Of a stretch of 64,000 nucleotides of DNA, positions 15,905-25,046 are shown piece after piece. Location of the stretch: NCBI RefSeq assembly GCF_011761635.1, contig NZ_JAASRN010000003.1, positions 98,347 to 162,346 of the forward strand, in the 5' to 3' direction. The number at the start of each line of letters is the position of its first letter. The stretch's first letter is position 1. A model generated the notes under the pieces. The model had not been told where the DNA came from. It ran no database searches and saw nothing but the letters and a program-made list of their open reading frames with translations. Made by a program: the position numbers and the translations under genes. Source of the DNA: Thermonema lapsum. GTDB lineage: Bacteria > Bacteroidota > Bacteroidia > Cytophagales > Thermonemataceae.

Positions 15905-18406
15905 TTAGGGCTTTGACAACTTAAGTTGGTAAAGCAATCTGTTTTCTGCTATCTCTTCGGGGCGACTAAGAAAGAGCAGGGTGGCAAGACTTCCCACACG
16001 CCATGTCTCTATCATATTGTCGTAAAAGGGGCTACCCGGGTTGCCCGACTGCCCGCCAGGATAAATGCCCCATGCCTGTACCACTTCGCCCAATTGCACC
16101 ACCATGCGCCACGAGGGACCATGTGTGCTGCCTGTGGCATTGACCATGCGGCTGCCGCCGCCTATTTCCAGGGGACCAGTGCCGAAGCCGGGTATTTTTG
16201 CTAAGTGGTCTATGTGCGTGTTTTTGTGCTTCCACCACTGCCAATCCTCTCCTATATTTCCGTATTTGTTTTGCAACTGGTCAATGGTCTGTTGGAATGA
16301 GCGGATGGCTATTGCCCGGTAGTCTTCTACTTCTATGGTCTGGCGGTCGTCGAACCAGCGGGCAGTGGTATCTATGACTGCCAGCCGCAAAGTCATCTCC
16401 AGTTCGGGATAACGCATGGGGGCAGGGAAGTCGTCATACCATATGCTTCGAGTGAAGTTGTCCCACCATTCTTCAAAGATGGTGGCGGCAATGGATTGTG
16501 CGTTGTTTTCGAAGTTCCAGTTTTCTAGCAACTCAAATGCTTTCTGATAATTGCCCTTGAGCTTGCTGCCGCGAAGACGTGCCAGCAAGAAGGGAAGCAC
16601 TTCCCGTGCCAATACATTCAGTTCATCGTTTTGCAGGCTGCGCATGTCTTCGAATGAAGCGCGTCGTAAACCGGACAGCACCTCGTTGATGCGCAAACCG
16701 CGGTCGGCAGACACATAATCCCAACCCAAATAATAGGGGTATTGCTTTTCTGAAACACTGTGTTGGTTGGCAGAGCTCACAAAGCCGCGTTTAGGGTTCA
16801 GCACATGGGGGTTGTGTGCATGCGGCAAATACCCTTGCCACGCATAGCTGCTGTCGGTGCCGGGCAAGATGAATTTTCCTTGCTCTTTCCAGCGAAGTGG
16901 ATGCCGCCCGTTGACCCACAAGGCTATGTTGTTTTCGCTGTCGGCATATACGAAATTCTGCGATGGGCAGGCAAAATACTCTAGTGCCTTCACAAAATCA
17001 TCGTAGTTGGTAGCCCGGTTAAGTAGGTAAAAAGTTTTTAATTCGACAGAAGGCTCATGCGCTACCCATTTGATGGCATGTGCTGGGGGGAGCTGCAACC
17101 CCAAATTGGGCAACGGACGCTTGGTAACGGCTACCGGTCCCCAAACTGTATAAGGCACTTCCTCTACCACGCTTTCGCCATTGCGCAATTGGATGACCTC
17201 TTTACGCATCTCTACTGCTTTCCACTGCCCATTGAAGCGATATTCTTTGTAGGTTTTGTCTTTGAATTCAATGCGGTACAGGTCTAATACATCGGCGTAG
17301 CTGTTGGTAACACCCCAAGCGATGCGCTCATTGAAGCCAATGACTACGCCCGGAGCACCCGGTAATGAAACACCATATACGTTGCATCCGGGGGCATGCA
17401 ATTGCACCTCATACCAGATGGAAGGCAAACGCAGTTGCAGGTGAGGGTCGTTGGCTAAAAGCGGGCGCCCGGTAACACTCTTTTTGCCGCTTATAGCCCA
17501 GTTGTTGCTGCCCTTGGGATAGTTCTTCTCTTGGGTAGTACCGGTTTTGACCAGTAGTTGAGCCATGCCGCTAAGTACAGAGTCTATGTCTTTGGGTTGT
17601 TTAGGCACTGGCAGTGGCTTGAAATCCAGGGGGGTATCTTCCGGAATCACCGGCACCTCGCGATAGGGGCGGTTGCTGAATACGCTGTCGATGGTTGCTT
17701 TGCCATATTGAGCCAAAGCATAAGAAAGCGAGTAGTCGCTGCTGCCGTTAGCACTCAGGTCAAAAGCCATATATTTGAGCAAGAGGGCTGTTTTAAGTGG
17801 CGACCATGCTTCCGGCTTGTAGTCTAAAATCTTGTATTCCAAAGGCAGCGAACCTTCGTCGATTTGAGCGATGTAGGCATTCACCCCTTCGGTATAGGCT
17901 TCCATGACCATACGACAGACAGAGTCTGCCATGTGGGCTTCAAGGGCTTTTTCGGCGGCATACACCATGCCTATGCGGCGTTGAAAGCGGTCGAAATCTA
18001 AAGCGCGTTCACCTACGATTTCGGAGAGGCGCCCAGCAGCTGCCCGCGTTTGGAAATCCATTTGCCAAAGCCGGTGCATGGCAGTTACATAACCTTGGGC
18101 ATAATAAAGGTCATGGTCGTTTTTGGCGAAGATGTGCGGCACCAAGCGGTCGTCAAACAATATGCTGACCTCGTCGTGTAAGCCGGGCAAACTTAATTGC
18201 TGCACTTTTTTGGAAGCCACAGGTGGTTCAGCATTTGCCCAGAACCCCTTGAATGGGTCAAAGAATTTGCCTATGGGGGGCAGTGTTTGCAACTCTTGCG
18301 GTATATGCTTTTTGAGTAGTGGCACCTCACTGAGGCGGTGGTGCAGCGAATACACAAGAGCAAAGGTTAAAAAATTAAGAATAAGCGTAAAAATCCATCG
18401 AAACAT
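15905..18406 (-). CDS. Penicillin acylase family (Ntn-hydrolase) enzyme
   Basis: This 833-residue protein belongs to the family of penicillin G acylase, cephalosporin acylase and acyl-homoserine-lactone acylases. These are autoproteolytically cut so that an internal Ser becomes the N-terminal nucleophile of the beta chain. The expected site is Gly-Ser300 in KGSNNWAISG, with the usual following NNW. The N-terminal hydrophobic stretch (residues 1-20) acts as a signal or anchor, placing the enzyme in the periplasm. Other family blocks seen are DPHLQLRLPSIWYEVQL and FNERIAWGVTN. It follows a MarR gene by 30 nt in the same direction. The substrate is unknown: an amide of an acyl or aromatic acid is likely. 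Confidence 0.92.
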   Translation of the reverse strand: MFRWIFTLILNFLTFALVYSLHHRLSEVPLLKKHIPQELQTLPPIGKFFDPFKGFWANAEPPVASKKVQQLSLPGLHDEVSILFDDRLVPHIFAKNDHDLYYAQGYVTAMHRLWQMDFQTRAAAGRLSEIVGERALDFDRFQRRIGMVYAAEKALEAHMADSVCRMVMEAYTEGVNAYIAQIDEGSLPLEYKILDYKPEAWSPLKTALLLKYMAFDLSANGSSDYSLSYALAQYGKATIDSVFSNRPYREVPVIPEDTPLDFKPLPVPKQPKDIDSVLSGMAQLLVKTGTTQEKNYPKGSNNWAISGKKSVTGRPLLANDPHLQLRLPSIWYEVQLHAPGCNVYGVSLPGAPGVVIGFNERIAWGVTNSYADVLDLYRIEFKDKTYKEYRFNGQWKAVEMRKEVIQLRNGESVVEEVPYTVWGPVAVTKRPLPNLGLQLPPAHAIKWVAHEPSVELKTFYLLNRATNYDDFVKALEYFACPSQNFVYADSENNIALWVNGRHPLRWKEQGKFILPGTDSSYAWQGYLPHAHNPHVLNPKRGFVSSANQHSVSEKQYPYYLGWDYVSADRGLRINEVLSGLRRASFEDMRSLQNDELNVLAREVLPFLLARLRGSKLKGNYQKAFELLENWNFENNAQSIAATIFEEWWDNFTRSIWYDDFPAPMRYPELEMTLRLAVIDTTARWFDDRQTIEVEDYRAIAIRSFQQTIDQLQNKYGNIGEDWQWWKHKNTHIDHLAKIPGFGTGPLEIGGGSRMVNATGSTHGPSWRMVVQLGEVVQAWGIYPGGQSGNPGSPFYDNMIETWRVGSLATLLFLSRPEEIAENRLLYQLKLSKP

Positions 18407-18436
18407 AGGCAGGGCTTTTTAGAAAGGTATGGGCAT

Positions 18437-18904
18437 TTATTCTTCTTGAAAGCAAGCACGCAATTGATCTAGCAAATCGCTCAATAGATTGGCTTTTTCT
18501 TCTGTCAGGCTATGCAATTTTTCTTCAAAACGGTCTTGCTCTGTATCTACTTTTTTCAGCAAATTCAGCCCTTCTTCTGTAATCAATATATTGACGGTGC
18601 GGCGGTCAAGCTGCGAAGTTTCTTTGATTACCAGCCCTTTGCGCAGCAGGCGGTCCACAATTCGTGATGCGTTGGAGCCGCGGTCAATCATGCGTTCGGC
18701 AATATAAGACGTACTGACAGGATTAGGGTGGGCGCCTCGCAAAATACGCAATACGTTGTACTGCGATACACTCAGCTGGTAGGGGCGTAGCAGTTGGATT
18801 TGCTTGAGATTCATCCAAGAGCTGGTGTATAGCAGATTGACCACCATACGTTGGTAAGGTGTCTTGAACTTCTTGGTTTGCAATATCGCTTTTTCAATAC
18901 TCAT
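18437..18904 (-). CDS. MarR family transcriptional regulator
   Basis: The 155-residue protein is an all-helical winged-helix regulator. The recognition region runs from about 43 to 115: LSVSQYNVLRILRG, then the helix-turn-helix YIAERMIDRGSNASRIVDRLLRKGLV and the wing ETSQLDRRTVNILITEEG. MarR proteins act as dimers and usually repress a nearby operon until a phenolic or similar ligand binds. Being first in an operon with the acylase gene, it may control that enzyme and itself. A -7 box lies about 32 nt before its start. Confidence 0.92.
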   Translation of the reverse strand: MSIEKAILQTKKFKTPYQRMVVNLLYTSSWMNLKQIQLLRPYQLSVSQYNVLRILRGAHPNPVSTSYIAERMIDRGSNASRIVDRLLRKGLVIKETSQLDRRTVNILITEEGLNLLKKVDTEQDRFEEKLHSLTEEKANLLSDLLDQLRACFQEE

Positions 18905-18935
18905 GTTAAGTAGAGGGGAGTTGTTTTCTGAGATG

Positions 18936-18943
18936 CAAAGGTA
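18936..18943 (-). promoter_or_regulatory. -7 promoter box for the MarR-acylase operon
   Basis: The minus strand reads TACCTTTG, matching TAnnTTTG, between the upstream gene's stop and the MarR start. No good -33 element is visible, which would fit a regulated promoter. Confidence 0.5.
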
Positions 18944-18947
18944 AGGT

Positions 18948-19595
18948 TTAAGGTGCTTCTTCGTAAGATTTCATCCTTTCCTTGTTGTACTTCCCTTCTT
19001 TCACGTCTTTAATGAAACGGGACCACGCAAAAGGGTTGAGCAGTGAAAGTGTGGGCAAGAAGGTTCGGTTGTGCAGTTGATAGGTCTGCTGGTTTATGTA
19101 GTTGCGATAGTTGAGCGAACCATCGAGCTCCATTTGATAAGCGGCACGAGCCACAAAGCTAGCGCGCAAGTTCTCCTTGAGTAGCTTAGTGCGTTCATCT
19201 TCAAGCTCTACGCTCAAAAAAGCCTCCTTGAACTGCAGTTCTGTTCTATAGGGAAAAATCTCCACGGCTTTCAACTGATAGACCTCCACGTCCAGTGCCA
19301 AGCGCACGGTATAGGGTGCTCTTTTATCTTGTGGTACCACATAAAAAGAGCGTTCATAGCCAATGTGAGAAAAATAAAGCGTATCCCCCGGCATCACATT
19401 GATTTGAAAACGCCCGTCGATATCGCTTACAGTGCCCACATTAGCCGAAGGGATAAGGATGGTAGTCCCTACTAAGGGCTTTTCTGTTTCTTTGTCTATT
19501 ACATAACCGGTAAGGGGGAACGAAATGCCCTGTGCTTGCGCTTGCATCGCAACGCATCCAATCAACACAAACAGTGCCCCAATGATTTTTTTCAT
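18948..19595 (-). CDS. Exported protein with CarboxypepD_reg-like domain
   Basis: A signal peptide (residues 1-21, ending QAQAQG) is followed by a carboxypeptidase-regulatory-like beta-sandwich (about 25-105: GYVIDKETEKPLVGTTILIP, VSDIDGRFQINVMPGDTLYFSHIGYE). The same fold forms the N-terminal extension of SusC-type receptors and is used in many Bacteroidota surface proteins. The C-terminal half (about 110-215) is helical and ends in a basic Lys/Arg-rich stretch. No barrel follows, so it is a free-standing protein, probably periplasmic. Function unknown. Confidence 0.8.
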   Translation of the reverse strand: MKKIIGALFVLIGCVAMQAQAQGISFPLTGYVIDKETEKPLVGTTILIPSANVGTVSDIDGRFQINVMPGDTLYFSHIGYERSFYVVPQDKRAPYTVRLALDVEVYQLKAVEIFPYRTELQFKEAFLSVELEDERTKLLKENLRASFVARAAYQMELDGSLNYRNYINQQTYQLHNRTFLPTLSLLNPFAWSRFIKDVKEGKYNKERMKSYEEAP

Positions 19596-19716
19596 AACTG
19601 CTTAGTTTTGTGCTTAAAAATAATAAAAAGCATTCTAAAAACGAAAGGTTGTCATACACTCACATGTGTGCTTGAATTTATTTGGGTGTAAGTGAATCAT
19701 TTTTTAAAAAACTTAG

Positions 19717-19724
19717 TACCTTTG
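19717..19724 (+). promoter_or_regulatory. -7 promoter box of atpA
   Basis: TACCTTTG fully matches TAnnTTTG, about 52 nt before the atpA start. No TTG sits at the usual 19-22 nt upstream (a TTTG lies 32 nt away), so the -33 element is weak or absent. Confidence 0.5.
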
Positions 19725-19776
19725 CACCCGGTAATAAACACAAAACAGTATATCGTTCATAGTAAATAAATTACTT

Positions 19777-21360
19777 ATGGCAAGCATAACATTAAGACCG
19801 GACGAGATTTCTGCCATTTTGCGTGAACAGCTCTCTAATGTGAAAACAGAGACCGAACTCGAAGAGGTAGGTACTGTCCTTCAAGTGGGCGATGGTGTAG
19901 CCCGTATTTATGGACTTACTAAAGTACAAGCGGGTGAATTGCTCGAGTTTGAAAATGGTATCAAAGCCTTAGCCTTGAACTTGGAAGAGGACAACGTGGG
20001 GGCTGTATTGTTGGGTGAAGGCACTGTAAAAGAAGGCGACACCGTGAAACGTACCAAGCGCATTGCCAGCGTAAAAGTAGGTGAAGGCATGCTTGGGCGT
20101 GTGGTGAATACCTTGGGCGAACCTATTGACGGCAAAGGTCCTATTCAGGGCGAACTGGTAGAAATGCCGCTGGAGCGCAAAGCCCCTGGTGTTATCTACC
20201 GTCAGCCGGTAAAACAACCCTTGCAAACAGGAATCAAGGCTATCGATGCCATGATTCCTATCGGTCGTGGTCAGCGTGAGTTGATTATTGGCGACCGTCA
20301 GACCGGTAAAACAGCCGTAGCCCTCGACACCATTATCAACCAAAAAGAATATTATGAGCGTGGCGAGCCCGTTTACTGTATCTATGTGGCTTGTGGGCAG
20401 AAAGCAAGTACCATTGCACAAGTGGTAGCCACACTTGAAAAATACGGCGCCATGCCTTACACCATTGTGGTAGCTGCCCCTGCTTCTTTCCCGGCACCTA
20501 TGCAGTTCTTTGCACCTTTCACCGGGGCTGCCATCGGTGAGTACTTCCGCGATACCGGACGCCATGCTTTGGTGGTTTATGATGACTTGTCGAAGCAAGC
20601 AGTAGCTTACCGTGAAGTATCGCTCTTGTTGCGTCGTCCGCCCGGACGCGAAGCTTATCCCGGTGATATCTTCTATTTGCACTCCCGCCTTTTGGAGCGT
20701 GCGGCAAAAATCATCGAATCGGATGAAATCGCTGCTCAAATGAACGACTTGCCCGAATCGCTCAAGGGCAAAGTGAAAGGAGGGGGCTCTTTGACCGCAC
20801 TTCCCATTATCGAAACACAAGCCGGCGACGTATCGGCTTACATTCCCACCAACGTAATCTCTATTACCGACGGTCAGATATTCTTGGAGTCGAACCTCTT
20901 CAACGCTGGTATCCGTCCTGCTATCAACGTGGGTATTTCGGTATCGCGCGTGGGTGGTTCTGCCCAAATCAAATCTATGAAGAAGGTAGCCGGTACCTTG
21001 AAACTGGACCAAGCACAGTTCCGCGAACTTGAAGCCTTCGCCAAATTTGGTTCTGACTTAGATGCCGCTACCAAACTTATCATTGAGCGCGGTCGTCGCA
21101 ACCTCGAGATATTGAAGCAGCCTCAATACTCTCCGGTGCCCGTAGAAGAGCAAGTGGCTATCATCTACGTGGCAAACAAGGGCTGCTTGGATGAAGTGCC
21201 GGTACATAAGGTGCGTAGCTTCGAAAAAGAGTTTTTGCAGCTAATGCGTGCAGAACACAAAGACATCTTGGAAAATCTGAAAGCCGGCAAACTCGAAGAC
21301 GCCGACACCCAAAAAATGGAGGAGTTGGCACGCCGCTTGGCAAAACAATTTGCAGCCTAA
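19777..21360 (+). CDS. atpA: F1F0 ATP synthase subunit alpha
   Basis: The alpha subunit forms the F1 hexamer with beta and carries the non-catalytic nucleotide sites. The 527-residue product has the Walker A loop GDRQTGKT at residues 172-179 (Lys178) and the conserved [14 protein letters not shown] block near 270. The N-terminus ([13 protein letters not shown]) is the delta-binding helix. In most relatives atpA directly follows atpH; here it begins a separate two-gene unit with atpG while atpB-E-F-H are about 29 kb away on the other strand. atpD and atpC, as usual in this phylum, are elsewhere. Confidence 0.98.
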   Translation: MASITLRPDEISAILREQLSNVKTETELEEVGTVLQVGDGVARIYGLTKVQAGELLEFENGIKALALNLEEDNVGAVLLGEGTVKEGDTVKRTKRIASVKVGEGMLGRVVNTLGEPIDGKGPIQGELVEMPLERKAPGVIYRQPVKQPLQTGIKAIDAMIPIGRGQRELIIGDRQTGKTAVALDTIINQKEYYERGEPVYCIYVACGQKASTIAQVVATLEKYGAMPYTIVVAAPASFPAPMQFFAPFTGAAIGEYFRDTGRHALVVYDDLSKQAVAYREVSLLLRRPPGREAYPGDIFYLHSRLLERAAKIIESDEIAAQMNDLPESLKGKVKGGGSLTALPIIETQAGDVSAYIPTNVISITDGQIFLESNLFNAGIRPAINVGISVSRVGGSAQIKSMKKVAGTLKLDQAQFRELEAFAKFGSDLDAATKLIIERGRRNLEILKQPQYSPVPVEEQVAIIYVANKGCLDEVPVHKVRSFEKEFLQLMRAEHKDILENLKAGKLEDADTQKMEELARRLAKQFAA

Positions 21361-21438
21361 GGGCATTGTAAACCACAAACGCATGTAGAGAGAGGCAAAC
21401 TCCTCTCTCTTTTCCCAAAACCGGAAAGATAGAACAAT

Positions 21439-22335
21439 ATGGCGAGTTTAAAAGAGATACGAAATAGAATCCGTTCGGTCATCTCGACGCAGCAAATCAC
21501 CAAAGCCATGAAGATGGTAGCGGCAGCTAAGTTGCGTCGTGCCCAAGACCGTATCCTGCGGATGCGCCCTTATGCTCAGTCTTTGAAAGGCATCTTGCAA
21601 AATCTTTCGGCAAACTTAGACGCTTCGCAGATTCAAAGCCCTTACTTGGAAGAACGCCCCGTGGAGCGTGTGCTCCTGATTGTGTTGACTTCTGACCGTG
21701 GTTTGTGTGGTGCTTTTAACAACAACCTTGCAAAAGTCGCACAACAAGCCATTCATCAACAATACGAAGCGCAGTATCAAGCCGGTAAACTCGACCTGCT
21801 TTGTATCGGAAAAAAAGGCTACGAATACTTTGTGCGTCGTGGCTACTCGGTGGTGCATCCCGAATACGTGGACCTGTTCACCCGTTTGGACTTCGACCAT
21901 GTCTTGACAGTAGCTGAGCAACTGTTGAGCTGGTATGCGCAGGGTACCTATGACCGCATCGATGTCTTTTACAATGAGTTTAAAAACGTAGCAACGCAAA
22001 TTCCACGACAAGAGCAGTTGTTGCCTGCCTCTGCCGACATGGCAGACAATACTGCCCAAGCCGGCACCTCTATGGAATACATCCTCGAGCCTTCAGCAGA
22101 AGCGATTGTTACCGACTTGATTCCCCAAATCATCAAAGTACAATTCTTCAAGGCACTGCTTGAATCAAACGCTGCCGAGCAGGGTGCCCGTATGATGGCA
22201 ATGGATAAAGCCACAGAAAATGCCGGCGAGCTGTTGCGTACACTCCGTCTTACCTACAATCGCACGCGTCAGGCGGTGATTACCAAAGAAATTATAGAGA
22301 TTGTGAGTGGGGCTAGAGCTTTGGAAGAGGCATAA
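21439..22335 (+). CDS. atpG: F1F0 ATP synthase subunit gamma
   Basis: Gamma is the central rotor shaft linking the c-ring to the F1 catalytic sites. The 298-residue protein has the family's N-terminal coiled-coil start (MASLKEIRNRIRSVISTQQITKAMKMVAAAKLRRAQ, here cited in part: ITKAMKMVAAAKLRRAQ), the central TSDRGLCGAFN motif, and a C-terminal helix ending TKEIIEIVSGARAL. It starts 78 nt after atpA and is followed by a strong terminator, so atpA-atpG is a complete transcript. Confidence 0.98.
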   Translation: MASLKEIRNRIRSVISTQQITKAMKMVAAAKLRRAQDRILRMRPYAQSLKGILQNLSANLDASQIQSPYLEERPVERVLLIVLTSDRGLCGAFNNNLAKVAQQAIHQQYEAQYQAGKLDLLCIGKKGYEYFVRRGYSVVHPEYVDLFTRLDFDHVLTVAEQLLSWYAQGTYDRIDVFYNEFKNVATQIPRQEQLLPASADMADNTAQAGTSMEYILEPSAEAIVTDLIPQIIKVQFFKALLESNAAEQGARMMAMDKATENAGELLRTLRLTYNRTRQAVITKEIIEIVSGARALEEA

Positions 22336-22368
22336 GCACTTTGATTCTGTGCAATAATTCTATTCTAT

Positions 22369-22404
22369 AAAGGGCTTCGCTGCGGTGAAGCCCTTTTGTT
22401 TTTT
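22369..22404 (+). terminator. Intrinsic terminator of atpAG
   Basis: AAAGGGCTTC and GAAGCCCTTT form a 10-bp stem with an 8-nt loop, followed by TGTTTTTT. Confidence 0.9.
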
Positions 22405-22522
22405 CTGCAGGAAAAAATATGCCTGTTGTAGTACATAAAAATTAATCTTGCCATAAGGAAGTGGCAACATACGGGTGCTACTTTTAAGGCATCCACACAA
22501 CAAACCCTCAACATCTGTAACT

Positions 22523-23440
22523 ATGAAACCTATTGCACTTCTTTTGCTCTGGCTTTTGCTTACCTTTTTTACTTTGTTTGCGCAAGCCCAAGACACGCTT
22601 TACCTCGCCTTTGGGTCTAACATCGACCAGTCGGAACAAAACAAAGCCTTGGTTTCGGCTTTGTGTGCTTACCTTACCGAAGAGCTGCACGTGCCCCTCT
22701 ATCCGGTGATGACCAAAGGGGCGGGTGCCTTTGTGGAGATATGCCGTGCACAACAAATAGACATCGCTTTAGTGAACACCTTAGGTTATGTACTTGCAAA
22801 ATATCAAATGGACATAGAACCGCTGCTGGTGGTAGCTACACCCGACGGCAAGCCTATAGCTTATCGCAGCTGCCTTTTGGCAAATGCCCAAAGTGGCATA
22901 GAATCGGTAGATGAGCTGATGGAGCAAGGCAGTCGCCATGTTTTCTTGTTTGTGAATCCGGGCTCCACTTCGGGGCATCTCATTCCTCGCCTTCAACTGA
23001 AGCGCTTGGGATTAGAGCCCGAGTTGGTCTTTCAGGACATCGCCTTTGGCGGTGACCATAAAACCACTGCCCGTTTGATAGCCGAAGGTGAGTTTCAAGT
23101 GGGAGCCTGCTCTTACACCGACTTGGAAGCCATGATAGCAGCCGGCAAGCTCGATGCCTCTCGGCTGAAAATCTTGTGGAAATCGGAGCCAATAGTAAAC
23201 GGTCCGGTGGCAGTACGCACCTCTTTGTCTGTGGAAATGAAAGAAAAAATAGCTGCTGCTTTTAAAAATATGCCTCTCAAAAAGCCTGATTTACACGAAA
23301 AGGTAATACATCTTTGGCATAATACCCACGGCAAAGAAGTACATTACGTGCGCGCTGAAGACCGTTTTTATGACTACATTCGTGAGATAGCCTCTTCTAT
23401 GGAAGAACTCGCACTACTGGTATCCTTATATACCAATTGA
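22523..23440 (+). CDS. PhnD/SsuA-like periplasmic substrate-binding protein
   Basis: The ATG chosen gives a signal peptide (LLLTFFTLFAQAQ, cleavage near residue 22). The 305-residue product resembles phosphate/phosphite/phosphonate-binding proteins of ABC importers: AFGSNIDQSEQNK at the mature N-terminus, AQQIDIALVNTLGYVLAKYQ, and FVNPGSTSGHLIPRLQLKRLG mid-protein, the last close to the usual VDPxSxSGxLxP block. No permease or ATPase gene adjoins it, so it is an orphan. Some such orphans feed a distant transporter or serve as the sensor part of a signalling protein. Ligand unknown. Confidence 0.82.
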   Translation: MKPIALLLLWLLLTFFTLFAQAQDTLYLAFGSNIDQSEQNKALVSALCAYLTEELHVPLYPVMTKGAGAFVEICRAQQIDIALVNTLGYVLAKYQMDIEPLLVVATPDGKPIAYRSCLLANAQSGIESVDELMEQGSRHVFLFVNPGSTSGHLIPRLQLKRLGLEPELVFQDIAFGGDHKTTARLIAEGEFQVGACSYTDLEAMIAAGKLDASRLKILWKSEPIVNGPVAVRTSLSVEMKEKIAAAFKNMPLKKPDLHEKVIHLWHNTHGKEVHYVRAEDRFYDYIREIASSMEELALLVSLYTN

Positions 23441-23469
23441 GAGAAGCCGTATGCACATAGCGCCTCACT

Positions 23470-23506
23470 GAAAAAGTGCCCTGTTATAGAGCACTTTTTC
23501 TTTTTT
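23470..23506 (+). terminator. Intrinsic terminator
   Basis: GAAAAAGTGC and GCACTTTTTC form a perfect 10-bp stem followed by TTTTTTG, ending the PhnD-like gene. Confidence 0.9.
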
Positions 23507-23826
23507 GCTTACTTTATGAAGAGGATTGAGAACATGGTATCGACTTAAAACAAGTTAAACCACTGACCTTGCGCCTGAGCCTTTTTATTCTTGTGATAGA
23601 AAAGACAATCTGGAAAAAACACAAATTGAGGGATATGTCCCGCTCGTGGACAACAACCTCCTTGCTCACCCCTTAGACTGTGGCTAAAGTCCAAGAGCTG
23701 CTTGTGTGAATCATACAACCATTCATGAAAGCAGGTATTTATCCGTTTGCGCTTGTCGCCTGCCTGAACAATTGCATTTATTTGCCACATTTCTTGTATC
23801 TTTAAAGTTGAGTAACTCTTAAAGTT
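23507..23826. other. Intergenic region without a confident gene
   Basis: About 320 bases. The minus strand (23545-23790) has an open frame of 81 codons with a Cys/His-containing middle (GGCCPRAGHIPQF) but no recognisable family, no signal sequence and no clear promoter, so I do not call it a gene. At the right end, TTG at 23772 and TATCTTTA at 23797-23804 (22 nt apart) are a plausible promoter for the next gene, and an imperfect inverted repeat (CTTTAAAGTT/AACTCTTAAAG, 23800-23824) overlaps its start region. Confidence 0.4.
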
Positions 23827-24873
23827 ATGAGGTACCCCTTAGCGCTTTTTTTGTTCGCCCTTTCTGTGACAGCTGCATACTCGTGGGGATTTTTTGCGCA
23901 CCGACACATCAACCGGCAGGCTGTTTTTTCGCTGCCACCCGAAATGATTGTTTTTTTTAAAAAACATATTGTTTACATCACCGAGAATGCAGTGAACCCC
24001 GACAGGCGGCGCTATGCCGTGGAAGGCGAAGCTCCACGTCATTACATAGATATAGACGTGTATGACAAATACTTCAACGACAGCGCTGTATATAAAATGC
24101 CCCGCTTCTGGAACGAAGCCGTAGCTATGTTTGGTGAAGACACCCTGCAGGCATACGGCATCGTCCCTTGGCACGTAGAGCGCATGCGTTATCGTTTGAC
24201 AGAAGCTTTTCGAAGAAAAGACGCGCGTGAAATATTGCGCCTTTCGGCAGATATAGGGCACTACATTGCCGATGCCAATGTGCCTTTGCACACAACCGAA
24301 AACTATAACGGGCAGCTGACCGGGCAAAGGGGCATTCACGGCTTGTGGGAAAGCCGCCTACCCGAGCTTTTCTTCGATGATTACGACCTATGGGTGGGCA
24401 AAGCTGAATATATTCAAAAGCCCCAACTATACATATGGCAAGGCGTAGTTTTGGCACACGAAGCCTTGGACTCGGTTTTTGTTTTTGAGCGCAAAGCCAC
24501 AGAAATGCTCCCTCCCGACAAAAAATATTCTTTTGTCGAGCGCAATGGCATCACCGTGCGCACCTACTCCTATGATTTCTGTGATTTGTTTCATCGTTTG
24601 CTTGCCGGACAAGTGGAGCGTCGTTTGCGGGCATCCATCAAGATGGTGGCAGATTTCTGGTTTACTTGTTGGGTCGATGCTGGGCAGCCCGACCTGCGCG
24701 AGCTGCTTCATTTTGAGTTTACTCCCGAAGAGCTGGAGCAAATGAAAAAAGAAGAAGAAGAGTGGGAGAAAGCGCCGAAATTGCCTGTTCGCCCACATGA
24801 ATCCACCCGTTTACGTCCCTCGGCAGATACACCTGCCTATGCGCATGTGTGCCCGCATGACGCACTTTTCTAA
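23827..24873 (+). CDS. Zinc-dependent phospholipase C / S1-P1 nuclease-like protein
   Basis: The signal peptide ends just before a Trp (YS|WGFFAHRHINR), and in this superfamily the mature N-terminal Trp binds zinc with its amino group. Further ligand blocks are PRHYIDID (about residue 70), ADIGHYIADANVPLHTTENY (about 141-160) and GIHGLWESRLPE (about 168-179). The 348-residue protein should be a periplasmic or secreted metal-dependent phosphodiesterase acting on phospholipid or nucleic acid; the sequence does not say which. The last about 100 residues include a Glu-rich stretch and a Pro/His-rich tail. Not obviously co-transcribed with its neighbours. Confidence 0.85.
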   Translation: MRYPLALFLFALSVTAAYSWGFFAHRHINRQAVFSLPPEMIVFFKKHIVYITENAVNPDRRRYAVEGEAPRHYIDIDVYDKYFNDSAVYKMPRFWNEAVAMFGEDTLQAYGIVPWHVERMRYRLTEAFRRKDAREILRLSADIGHYIADANVPLHTTENYNGQLTGQRGIHGLWESRLPELFFDDYDLWVGKAEYIQKPQLYIWQGVVLAHEALDSVFVFERKATEMLPPDKKYSFVERNGITVRTYSYDFCDLFHRLLAGQVERRLRASIKMVADFWFTCWVDAGQPDLRELLHFEFTPEELEQMKKEEEEWEKAPKLPVRPHESTRLRPSADTPAYAHVCPHDALF

Positions 24874-24957
24874 AATCCCCTGTTTGCAGCTTCTACGACA
24901 TGTACTCTTCCCGCTTGCTTAGCCTCCTGAAAAAAAGGCAATAAGCTGTAAAAAAGG

Positions 24958-24988
24958 TTTGCAAAGATGAAAAAAATATCTAAATTTG
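24958..24988 (+). promoter_or_regulatory. Promoter of the S10-spc-alpha ribosomal cluster
   Basis: TTTG (24958-24961), 19 nt, then TAAATTTG (24981-24988) is an exact Bacteroidota housekeeping promoter. Transcription should begin about 24995, leaving a leader of about 50 nt before rplC. Confidence 0.85.
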
Positions 24989-24996
24989 CACCTCGT

Positions 24997-25015
24997 TTGC
25001 ACGAAGTGCGTGCAA
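24997..25015 (+). promoter_or_regulatory. Hairpin at the 5' end of the rplC leader
   Basis: TTGCACG and CGTGCAA form a perfect 7-bp stem around AAGTG, placed at the predicted transcript start. It could stabilise the mRNA or serve in autoregulation by a ribosomal protein; no T tract follows, so it is not a terminator. Confidence 0.6.
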
Positions 25016-25046
25016 GCCTTAACTATGTTGTATAAAAACCAAACAA

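Noticed and set aside
19969..21012. A 347-codon open frame on the minus strand
   Set aside because: It lies wholly antisense to atpA, whose protein is clearly conserved; the antisense translation matches no family.
23545..23790. Possible 81-residue gene on the minus strand
   Set aside because: No family, signal peptide, promoter or neighbour supports it, so it is only noted as an open frame in a gap.
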